Shown one piece after another: positions 10,890 through 22,500 of a stretch of DNA of 64,000 bases. The position numbers and the translations under genes are program-made. The stretch's first letter is position 1. Each line of letters opens with the position of its first letter. The notes under the pieces are model-generated. The model saw only the letters and a list, made by a program, of their open reading frames with translations. It did not search any database and was not told the DNA's origin. This DNA is from Chrysaora quinquecirrha (lineage: Eukaryota > Cnidaria > Scyphozoa > Semaeostomeae > Pelagiidae). Where the stretch lies: positions 6,000,715-6,064,714 of the forward strand of contig JACTAT010000040.1 of the NCBI GenBank assembly GCA_014526335.1, in the 5' to 3' direction.

Positions 10890-13165
10890 TTGAAAACATT
10901 GCCTATTTCTAGTTGTCAAACATTGCCTATTTTCGCTTGTCAAACATTGCCTAGACTTTTTTGTCAAAAATTTCCAAATTTTTGGCCTATTTTTGCAGGT
11001 CAAACATTGCCTATTTTTGCTTATCAAACATTTTCTATTTTTGAAAACACAGCCTATTTTCTCTTGTCAAACATTGCCTATTTTGCTTGTCAAACATTTC
11101 CTATTTTTGAAAACATTGCCTATTTTCTCTTGTCAAACATTGCCTGTTTTCGCTTGTCAAACAATGCCTGTTTTCGCTTGTCAAACATTGCCTGTTTTCG
11201 CTTGTCAAACATTGCCTATTTTTGCTTGTCAAACATTGCCTAATTTCTCTTGTCAAACATTGCCTATTTCGGTTGTCAAACATTGCCTGTTTTCGCTTGT
11301 CAAACATTGCCTGTTTTCGCTTGTCAAACATTGCCTATTTCGCTTGTCAAACATTGCCTGTTTTCGCTTGTCAAACATTGCCTATTTTTGCTTGTCAAAC
11401 ATTGCCTATTTTCTCTTGTCAAACATTGCCTATTTCGCTTGTCAAACATTGCCTGTTTTCGCTTGTCAAACATTGCCTGTTTTCGCTTGTCAAACATTGC
11501 CTATTTCGCTTGTCAAACATTACCTGTTTTCGCTTGTCAAACATTGCCTACTTCGCTTGTCAAACATTGCCTATTTCGCTTGTCAAACATTGCCTGTTTT
11601 CGCTTGTCAAACATTGCCTATTTCGCTTGTCAAACATTGCCTTTTTTCGCTTGTCAAACATTGCCTATTTTCTCTTGTCAAACATTGCCTATTTCGCTTG
11701 TCAAACATTGCCTATTTCGCTTGTCAAACATTGCCTACTTCGCTTGTCAAACATTGCCTATTTCGCTTGTCAAACATTGCCTGTTTTCGCTTGTCAAACA
11801 TTGCCTGTTTTCGCTTGTCAAACATTGCCTATTTTTGCTTGTCAAACAATGCCTGTTTTCGCTTGTCAAACATTGCCTGTTTTCGCTTGTCAAACATTGC
11901 CTATTTTTGCTTGTCAAACATTGCCTAATTTCTCTTGTCAAACATTGCCTATTTCGGTTGTCAAACATTGCCTGTTTTCGCTTGTCAAACATTGCCTGTT
12001 TTCGCTTGTCAAACATTGCCTATTTCGCTTGTCAAACATTGCCTGTTTTCGCTTGTCAAACATTGCCTATTTTTGCTTGTCAAACATTGCCTATTTTCTC
12101 TTGTCAAACATTGCCTATTTCGCTTGTCAAACATTGCCTGTTTTCGCTTGTCAAACATTGCCTGTTGTCGCTTGTCAAACATTGCCTATTTCGCTTGTCA
12201 AACATTACCTGTTTTCGCTTGTCAAACATTGCCTACTTCGCTTGTCAAACATTGCCTATTTCGCTTGTCAAACATTGCCTGTTTTCGCTTGTCAAACATT
12301 GCCTATTTCGCTTGTCAAACATTGCCTTTTTTCGCTTGTCAAACATTGCCTATTTTCTCTTGTCAAACATTGCCTATTTCGCTTGTCAAACATTGCCTAT
12401 TTCGCTTGTCAAACATTGCCTACTTCGCTTGTCAAACATTGCCTATTTCGCTTGTCAAACATTGCCTGTTTTCGCTTGTCAAACATTGCCTGTTTTCGCT
12501 TGTCAAACATTGCCTATTTCGCTTGTCAAACATTGCCTGTTTTCGCTTGTCAAACATTGCCTATTTCTCTTGTCAAACATTGCCTATTTCGCTTGTCAAA
12601 CATTGCCTGTTTTCGCTTGTCAAACATTGCCTATTTTTGCTTGTCAAACATTGCCTATTTTTGCTTGTCAAACATTGCCTATTTTTGCTTGTCAAACATT
12701 GCCTGTTTTCGCTTGTCAAACATTGCCTATTTTCGCTTGTCAAACATTGCCTGTTTTCGCTTGTCAAACATTGCCTGTTTTCGCTTGTCAAACATTGCCT
12801 GTTTTCGCTTGTCAAACATTGCCTATTTTGCTTGTCAAACATTGCCTATTTCGCTTGTCAAACATTACCTGTTTTCGCTTGTCAAACATTGCCTGTTTTC
12901 GCTTGTCAAACATTACCTGTTTTCGCTTGTCAAATGTTTTCGCTTGTCAAACATTGCCTGTTTTCGCTTGTCAAACATTACCTGTTTTCGCTTGTCAAAC
13001 ATTGCCTATTTCGCTTGTCAAACATTACCTGTTTTCGCTTGTCAAACATTGCCTATTTTCTCTTGTCAACCATTGCCTGTTTTCGCTTGTCAAACATTAC
13101 CTGTTTTCGCTTGTCAAACATTGCCTATTTTGCTTGTCAAACATTTCCTATTTTTGAAAACACTG
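10890..13165. repeat. 24-bp minisatellite, 2.3 kb, with 685-bp higher-order repeat
   Basis: Around a hundred head-to-tail units of consensus TTTTCGCTTGTCAAACATTGCCTG, 22-24 bp. Variation is concentrated in the short stretch between CCT and CTTGTC (TTTTCG, ATTTCG, ATTTTTG, ATTTTCTC, ACTTCG). The edges (10890-11110 and 13140-13160) carry degenerate units of the type TTTTTGAAAACATTGCC. Rare variants recur at a fixed 685-bp spacing, which shows a block duplication: ACAATG at 11161 and 11846, TAATTTCTC at 11241 and 11926, CCTTTTTTCGC at 11640 and 12325. Very long open frames occur in all three forward frames and are a by-product of the stop-free unit. It lies 3' of the last ERLIN exon found. Confidence 0.97.
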
Positions 13166-13189
13166 ACATTGCCTATATTCAAAATATAG

Positions 13190-13585
13190 ATTCCCTGTTA
13201 AGTCCGGTTTCCACTTAAAAGAATGTTTCTCTTCTTCGACCCGCTGTCGATCGACGCTGGCAGTTTCCAGTCAGTTGAGCAGGTCAACCTGAACAGGAAG
13301 TGGCCTTTACAACAAAAAATCAAAAAGCTATTTAATTTCTCATTGGTAGTCATTTATTTCTCAAAGAATTGTCTGCTATCTGATTGGCTGAAAGGTCGTC
13401 GATCGAACTCAGTTGAACTTTTTGCCGATCCAATCCAATCGGAAGCATTTCTGCACACGTGTTGCTCGACTGACAGCAAGTCGAATTCGATCCCATGTTT
13501 GAATGTCTTCCTCTAGTGAACTTCTCTTGCGTATTGTGGCAGTTTATAAAGGCTCTATTACGTTATCAGAAAAAACTTCACTTAC
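13190..13585. other. intergenic or intronic sequence, no gene recognised
   Basis: Contains GATCGACGCTGG and TCGATCGAACTC motifs in a partly inverted arrangement, probably an old MITE. An open frame here (13223-13516, plus) has no recognisable domain. Confidence 0.4.
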
Positions 13586-16500
13586 CGATGACAGCTTTTT
13601 TTCTGTCAGTCTCAGCCTCTTTTTCAACTACTCTTTGATGTTGACTTGCTATGAGTAGCTTGGTCTTTTCACCTTCCCTGAAGAATAGGACATAAAGCAA
13701 TAATAAAGTGAAGGGTAAATCAGCTGTATGCATGCTTTAATTAATAGGAAAATACAAAGTAATCTCCACATGACGTTCATCTCTGGAGCCAGCGTTACCT
13801 TTCGAGAATCAGATCAATTCGATTTATACTGCTTTTGCACTGCAAGTTAAACCGGTTTAGATTTAAGCAGTTTTACAAACGTGGCGTCTGATTGGTCACT
13901 TCAACAAATAGAATCGATCTGATTGACGGAAATTTCAACTTGCTTAAATAAAGCTGGTTTTCAAGTGTCAGTGTGAAAGCAGTATTATTGAACTGACCAA
14001 ACTGGTTCAATTTAAACTAGTTAAACTTGCACTGAGAACGCCGTATTAGTTTTGGTAGTGACAATTGTATAGTCTACTATTTTGACTTACATAAGTTCGT
14101 AATTCTTTCTAATACTTTCTGGAATCTTTGGCTTTGTAACGCGGACAGCCTAAGAGAAAAAGAAACTTCAAAAACATTGAAAAATCGTATTGCCTGTTCT
14201 ATCGAGTCTTTTCAAAATTCCATGTTAATTTTCAAGCAAACCTTGAAATTAAAATTTTTGTCAAACTTGTATTCCCTTTTATTCCTCGAGAGAGGCACTG
14301 CTTTCAAATGCAAGTGGGCAAACATTCTGTATTGGGAAATAAGACCCCGTTTACACGATATCGGTACCACACCGGTTTGATATGACACCGGTGCGGAATC
14401 TTTTATTTTTAGACGAGCCGTTTACACGATATCGGTACCACACCGGCATAAAAGGTGTGAAAACACATGTCGATAGCCACACCGGTACGATTTCATGCCG
14501 GTGTGATAGCGACATCCTGTAAACACCCATGCCGGCATGGTACCGATACGATTTCATATCGGTTTCACTTCGATTGCTTTTAGGATAGGAATTATACCGT
14601 TATATTTTCGTTATTAATTGTTTTTCTGATGTAATATCATGAAACTTGATTTTCTTTATCGATTTAAGTAAATTTAGTTGCTTTTTCTCGTCTTACACTT
14701 GGTTTCATTAGACTTTTGAGACACTATTTTCGTGTATTTTTTATTTACATCGATGAAATAATGGCTGGTTGCTAAAATTTGTTTGCCTCGAGCGGCGGGG
14801 ACTGTTTGCAATTTGCTCTCTTGGTTTATTTTTTGGTTTTGTTCTTTGTTAGAGCTTAGGCCATAGCCCAAAATCACAAAATCAAGCTCTATGATGTCAC
14901 AGCCATTGTTTAACGAAAGCGAAATGAAATCACACCGGTATCGTGTAAACGGGATGATAAAAAACCCACACCGGCATGGTTTCATGCCGGTGTCAAATCG
15001 TACCGGTGTGGTACCGATATCGTGTAAACGGGGTCTAATGTGATGTTGCGTCGTGGTGTAATCCAGCTGACTTGGGGTGTCAGGAGCTCAGTGTCGTCAG
15101 GGTTCGAGCCTAGCCATGGTAGCGTCACAGCCGGGGTTGAGGTCTCGATTATTTAGACACTACTGAGATCCTAGCGACTTGCGCAAAAACACAATTTCTC
15201 CTTCACCTTCACTCGCTCTTTAGCTCAGTGGAAACGTCGTTGGCTCCCTGATCATGCAGTCCAGGTTCTAATCCCATCTTTTTTGGTAAGCCACAAGTGC
15301 AAAAATTTATCATAGTGTTTGCTATTCATGAAAAAATCTATAATATAACATAATATTCATTCCAATGCACCCCCCTACATATTACATAAAGCCAACGTTT
15401 TGCAGGTTCAAGACACTTCCCATGTCTTCTCCAATATTTGCTCTTAATCATTCAATTCCATATCATGGGCTCTTTTCACCGAAGCTTAAAGCACTAGATC
15501 CTTTTGCTTTCACATCATTGTATATTTCAAAGCTGGGCGCTTAAAAATGTTCAAGGAAAAGGCTGACAAATTTCAAGGGAACGTAAAAAAACTCACCAAA
15601 CAAATCAATGTAGACTTCTTGCAAAGTTTTTACGCTGCAGAACTACAAAGGAGAAATGAGATTCAAGTTCATTTACCTTAGACCCCGTTTACACTGTGCC
15701 GTTTCCAGACAAAAACAGCACGAAGCCGGATTGGCCTTCCGTTTACACTGAAATGTTTTCCTAACCGGCATGAAATGAAAACGATGTCGAAAACGGTATG
15801 ATTTGAAAACGGTACGAATCGTTTCAGTGCAAACGGGTGAAAACGGAATGATTTCGTTCAGTATTTAAAGGGAGGTGAAACATTTTCTCCGAAGGAGACA
15901 ATTTTAATAGGGCGCTTGATATGGCACTAGAATAACAAATGAGATTTCACACCTTCCTTTCAATTCGGAACAAAATCATTCCGTTTTTACCCGTTCACAC
16001 CGAAACGATTCGTACCGTTTTCAAATCATACCGTTTTCGAACGAAATCGTTCTCATTTCATTCCGGTTAGGAAAACTTTTCAGTGTAAACGGAAGGCCAT
16101 TCCGGTATGACTTCGTACCGTTTTCGTTTAGAAACGGCATAGTGTAAACGAGAGTGTAAACGAGAGTGTAAACGAGGTCTTAGACTCGCGTTTATACGAT
16201 ATTGATACCACTTTAGTTTGACTTTATGTTCATGCTAGCATGTCTGCGAAATCATGTAAACTGCCATACCGGCATGGTACCAATGTGATTTCATACCACT
16301 TTAATTTCGAGAATTGAATTTATACTCCAAGTTATATTATAAAACTTATTTAATTTATAAAACAATTTCTTCTTCCTCTCTAATCATGGGTACAATATGC
16401 TGGCATTGATTTTAATTGCTGCATGCTTTTGGAGTCTCTTTATAACTCTTTATAACAAACAAACGTTATTCAGGGGAGGGAAAGGCACGGAGGGGGGTTC

Positions 16501-19500
16501 TTGGCTAAATTTTGAGTAGGGATATGCCGCCAGCATATTCAAAATGGTACTCTTGGTTAGACTTGTTTTTACGAGAAACTTATACCCTTGGCTAGACCAA
16601 TTCATTCCAAAATGATCCTCTCTGCTAGATTAATACGCGGGAAATTGTTGAACCTAACTCGGAATTTCAAAGACCGACTTGTTTTATAATCGTTTCTTTT
16701 TAAAATGGGTAAGATGGAATTTTTGCTTTCCAAGGCCACTAAAGCTGAAAGCATGACAATTCCCTAGACCAATACTGCTAAATTTGATATCCTTGGCTAG
16801 AACAAAATTGAAAAAAAGTATACCCTTGGCTAGACTAAAAAGCCGAAAAAGTATACCCTCTAGGGCGGCACATCCCCAGGTACATTTACTATGAAAGAAC
16901 CCCTCCCCCGTGGGAAAGGGGTGGTTTTGCTAAATTTTTATTACAGCGTATAAAAATCGCCCAAAGTCTATGCTTTTTGCAAGAAAAATTGACCATGAAT
17001 ATAGCAGCAGATCAACAAAAAGCAATTGAACTTAGTTTAAATTATTTTGAAATTAAAATATAGACTTTACCTGATTTAGCTCGTGGTGAATCTTGTTAAA
17101 AATCAACGTTTTGTCATAATCCGCAGTGTAATTCTTGACAGTTTCAAAAACTAAGAGAAAAGCAAAAAAAACCTAACATTGTGAAAATATTGCAATACAT
17201 ATATGCATACCATATATATGCGCACCAAATTTCTTATATAGCTATTAAATTTTCTATATAACGTATTTTCTCCAATATTGAATAGTATTTGACTAGTACA
17301 AAACTTCAAAATTGCAATTAACAGCGGAAACATTTTCGGGCCTACTTAAAAGCTTTTTTCGTCTGACACTCCTCAAAGACTCCTCATAAGAATCAGGTTT
17401 TGTCTCCTCAAAGGTATCCTCGTTTCCATCAGGTGTCAGAGGAGTGAGAGGCAAACAAAGATGATCAGAGATCAGCAATGTTTCTCAAGTATCTTTCTAT
17501 ATGATCCCTGGAGAAGAGGATTGTCGTATCGGATTCCAGACCCAATCCGATCTGATGAAAATTCTCTCCTGCTCACACGACGGATTCAATTTTGAGCTCT
17601 GTTCACACGGCTCCAGCCCCCTTCACATCACGTCGCAACGCCTATTGTTTTAGAAACCAATACATAGCAAGCAGACGTGATAAAAACGTTCTGAGCTCTC
17701 GCTGTCTATTCAAAACAGAAGTGCTGGAACGATTGCGCATCGGATTCATGTGTTAAGAGCGAGCTCCAAAGCGATCCGATACGAATAGTAATCCGGTACG
17801 CACACCTTCAGAGCGGAGTGATTTAACTCCGCAAAAACGGTATACGTAGCATATCAGATTCAATCGGAGCCGTGTAAACAGAACGGTTATCTGGTATGAA
17901 AAGTAATTTGATATGCAATGAATCCGATATCGTGTGAACGGGGTCTTAAAATGGCTCTAAAAGTTGAAAAGAAGACGAACAGAGAAGGAACGCTATCAAT
18001 AATTGAAACAAATAACTCTTTCTGATTCACAAAAGTGTACTAAGTTTCTTGCTTTTCTTTGTTCTTGTATGTTTTATGCTAAATAAATCAGAGAAATACG
18101 AAACACACCTGCAGTTTCTTGCAGTTGATTGACAACTTCAATTCTGTCAAAATATATCACAACACCACCACTAAAAACAAAATACAGTTGATCTTATTAA
18201 TTGTCTTATTGCATTATTAGTATTATTATTATTATTATTAATTATTATTCAAATAATTCTATTGGTCTTCCCGCTGTATCCGACTAGCTGATTGGTGTTT
18301 TAAACACAATGCCAATTCAGCTTTTCGTTCTTTCTGATTGGTGCATTTCGAGCCGCATCTGGGTATAAATTCCGTCTTAGTGTATTGTTTCGGTCTGTTT
18401 CTGACGTTCATGCTCTGAGGAGTGTCAGACGAAAAAAGCTTTTAAGTATGCCCGAAAATGATTCCGCTGTTCATCACAATTTTGAAGTTTTGTACAACTC
18501 AAACACTATTCACATAAAATTGACTTGCATAACATATACGGAGACCAAAAACGACATCGCAGAGTTAAAATTTCATTTCAAGAACGACAGAGCAGCTCGA
18601 TACAAAAGAAGAAACAAATGGGCAGTTCCATGCATACACGTTTTTTTCTTTAAGAACATCCTTTATAAGAAATACCATGGTGAATCACATTTCACGAAGA
18701 TCTTTTGCCTCCCTGTTTCGCGTTTCCCGATGGAAAAATATGGTAAATCACGTTTCCCGAAATACTCTTTACCACCCTCAAGAAAAGTTCACCAGCGTGA
18801 AGCCCTTGCCTGAAAACGTATTTTAAACATAATTCTGAGAAGGGTAGGGGGTGTATACTCAGTTCAGTGGAGGGATATCATCAGTCTCGATCAGTACCAT
18901 GAAGGGATGTCATCAGTACAGTGGAGGATGTTCAGTAAATTGGAGGAATATCATCAGTACGGCGGAGGATGTTCAGTACAGTGGAGGGATATCATCAGTC
19001 TCTATGAGTACCATGGAGGGATATCATCAGTACAGTGGAGGATGTTCAGTACATTGGAGGAATATCATCAGTACGGCGGAGGATGTTCAGTACAGTGGAG
19101 GGATATCATCAGTCTCTATGAGTACCATGGAGGGATATCATCAATACGGCAGAGGATGTTCAGTACAGTGGAGGGATATCATTAGTACTGTGGAGGGATA
19201 TCATCAGTCTCTATGAGTACCATGGAGGGATATCATCAGTACAGTGGAGGGATATCTTCAGTACGGCGGAGGATATTCAGCACATTGGAGGAATATCATC
19301 AGTACAGCGGAGGATGTTCAGTACAGTGGAGGGATATCATCAGTACGGCAGAGGATGTTCAGTACAGTGGAGGGATATCATCAGTACGGCAGAGGATGTT
19401 TAGTACAGTGGAGGGATATCATCAGTTCAGTGGAGGGATATCATCAGTACAGTGGAGGGATATCATCAGTACAGTGGAGGGATATCATCAGTACAGTGGA

Positions 19501-22500
19501 GGGATATCATCAGTACAGTGGAGGGATATCATCAGTTCAGTGGAGGGATATCATCAGTACAGTGGAGGGATATCATCAGTACAGTGGAAAACTTTCATGA
19601 GAAGTAGAACTGATTTGAATTCAGGCAACAACTTGCAACAAAAAAGAACGCTTTTATCCTGTAATGCCCCTCACTGTGTGGTGTTCGAAAATATGTCTGT
19701 TCAGACTGGCAAAATCTTATTGGTTCTTCATCAGTCTGCCAAACCTGTATTTTGCACATGTTACTGACTGGCATCACCTTGAAGTCAAACTTTAAAAATA
19801 TGCTATGTAATTTTCAAACACCATATAATAAAGCAAGCATTAATTGAACAACTGCTCAATCAATGCTGGAAAATACTCCAACCTCAACTTCTTGTACAGA
19901 CTTCACTATGTTCAGTCTGTCTGTATCTCATGCTTTGGTCCAAATATTTTCCAGCATTAAACTTATGATTAGCTTTACACGGGAATGGACCCACTTGGGA
20001 TCAGACGAAAATGGATCTAATCTCGTTTTCAAGGGATGTTTTTACATGGGAACAGATCCAAATCCGCTTGCGATTACATAGGAACATTCTCAAAACAAAT
20101 TCACAATGTAGCGCATGTGCAATAAATATATTTCTTGCCTTCTGCATACTTTTTGCTTAGCTATCAATTGGTTTTGGTGCCAGATCATTGAAACATGGTC
20201 TATCCTATTGAAATTACCTCAGATCGAACATTTAGTGGTCTCGTTTGTAAGAATTTCTCATTTGGATCCAATCCAGAGTGTTTACACGAGATCAGAACAG
20301 GATCATTCCCGTTCTGGAACAATTTGAAAGGGTTGCCAAACCGTTACGGATAGCGGTGCCAGACGTGCAAACAGAAGGCCTACAGATTGCTTCGGGAACG
20401 TTCCCATGTAAATGGGGTCTATATCTCCCAACAATTATGCAAAATAAAACATCAAAAATCAGTTCAACAACTGGGATCAACAAATTCTATCAAAAAAGTT
20501 GAACTGATTGCTTTTGGAAGATTTGTTTACCTTGTACCACAGGGAACATTCTTAATTTCATCAGTTTGTAAGGTGGTCTGCAATAGAATTCAACTCGTTA
20601 AAAAACCACGAAACAATAAAAACAAATAACATTTTGCTTCTTGCAGTCAGATTACATTGTAGTATATCCCAAGTAACAATTAATGTTATTTTCTGAAATA
20701 TACGACTGTTTATTAGATCAGATCAGACCAGGTAGATTTGATTACCATATTTCCTTTAATATTTCCTCGTGGCTGGATAAAATAGTGATTAGAATGCTTG
20801 CTGTCTACCCCGCATGTCGGGAGTTCGAATCCTGCTTTAGGCTACTAAAAATTATAGTTGGTGTACATTAGCTTCAGCTAGCAAAATAAACCAACTGTAA
20901 ATAAAGTATGTAAAAAAAGCACTTATTTTGTTCAACCATTTTTTGGTGGTGCTTATTAGAGGGTGGTGCTTATTATTAGTCCAAAAATTGGCATACTTCC
21001 ATTGCAAGAAAAAATAGAGTACCTGTGAACTCATACTGTCTTTCAAAATCCACTTTCCACCATTGCTTCTAATAAGTGCTGCATTTAGGTGCAACGCTTA
21101 TAAGAGGGTGGCGCGTATTTTGTCCAGTTCAATCTCAAGTGTGATACCTTATTAGAGAGGGGTCCTTAAAAGAGGGCAGCACTAATTAGAGGAAATCTGG
21201 TAGGCAGTATTATATCTGATACAATACAACACCGGTAATATCATATCCCATCATATGAGATAAGATCTGGTCAGTTCAGTTCAGACCTGATTAGATCAGA
21301 TCAATTCAGTTCAGATCAATGTCAGATCAGATCAGATCAAAACAAGTCATATCAGTTTAAATCTGATTAGATCAGGTTAGGTCTGATCAAATCAGGCTAG
21401 ATCAGGTAAGGTCGGGTCAGATCAAATCAGGTCAGGTCAGGTAAGGTCAGGTCAGATAAGTTCATATCAAGTTAATTCTAGCCAGGACATATCAGATCAG
21501 AGCAGACCTGAATGACTCATTAGGTCAATAAAGCATTCATTTTGTCAAACCTACATATGCATTTATTTTAACCAAAAAGCATACTATTTGCATATATAAC
21601 AACAGAAATGGCTTACTTGAACTGTTTTGAATGATGTAATAAACGGAATCATGACATGATAACCTGGACCACTTGTTGCACTCAAAAGAGCGCCTCCCTA
21701 GAAAAGTAACAAGATAAGAATATGAAGAAGAGACAGAGTCAGTAATAGTTGGAGGTTGCTGGCAGCAGGGTATTAAATGGGATCTTGTGTTGTTCACATA
21801 CAGTTTGCACTGAATTACACAAGGCTAACCCAAACAGTGTAAACCTGGTCCATCTCCTTGCTTTTGTGGCCACTCCTTTTTCCATAAAATACCAAGAACT
21901 GGTGACTCTCCTCGATCTTTTGTGAGCAGGTTTGCCTTGTTGGCAATCAAGTCCACAAGAGTGAGTTAGACCTTTCTCTGGTCTTCATTTAACACATCAG
22001 ATTCTCAGATAATTGTCAGAAGTAATTCCCCTAATATTGTAAGGATCGAGGGGCAATAGGGGCAATTCACTCTTCAAAAAAGTGGACAAGATTTCTATTG
22101 AAAAAAAGTATTCTCACAAGGTTCCTACAAAAAAACAATAGAGATTCCAGCTTAGGTCGTATGCGAATCTCCCATTGATTGGGGAGCTATTTTGCAGTGC
22201 CAAAGGTTTATAAATCTGCCATGCCAGCTTTTTAGAGCAACTTTGTAAACTTGGTAAGCTAATGTTTGTGGACTTGATTGTGACTCTTGAGCAAGAAGGT
22301 GAGGCTCAATTACCCAGCTCCATCTGGGTCAGTGTCACCGATTTAACCTGGAGATACACAGTGCCTTTCTGCATTAATTGTATAAACACAACAAATACTT
22401 ACTCTATAATACACACCAACATGTCCTGAAAAATAAAATTTTGCTTAAATCAGTTTATTTATATGTTGGAAAGAAATTTCTTGGTCTGCAAAAACTAGTA

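Noticed and set aside
10890..13165. CRISPR-like look of the 24-bp array
   Set aside because: Units are directly abutting with only a few variable bases and no unique spacers, in a eukaryotic genome with no cas genes.
10993..13218. Very long overlapping open frames (up to 655 codons) in the minisatellite
   Set aside because: All three forward frames and parts of the reverse frames are open because the 22-24 bp unit contains no stops. Translations are pure repeats (CLFSLVKH, ACQTLPVF, RLSNIA), so this is not a protein gene.
13223..13516. Plus-strand frame of 97 codons after the minisatellite
   Set aside because: It is in repeat-like sequence with inverted motifs, with no domain and no splice context.
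14674..14985. Minus-strand frame of 103 codons
   Set aside because: It lies inside the 14343-15035 MITE and has no recognisable domain.
20765..20850. Functional tRNA gene
   Set aside because: The T-arm pairs, but the acceptor stem does not close and the D-arm is irregular; better read as a tRNA-derived repeat.
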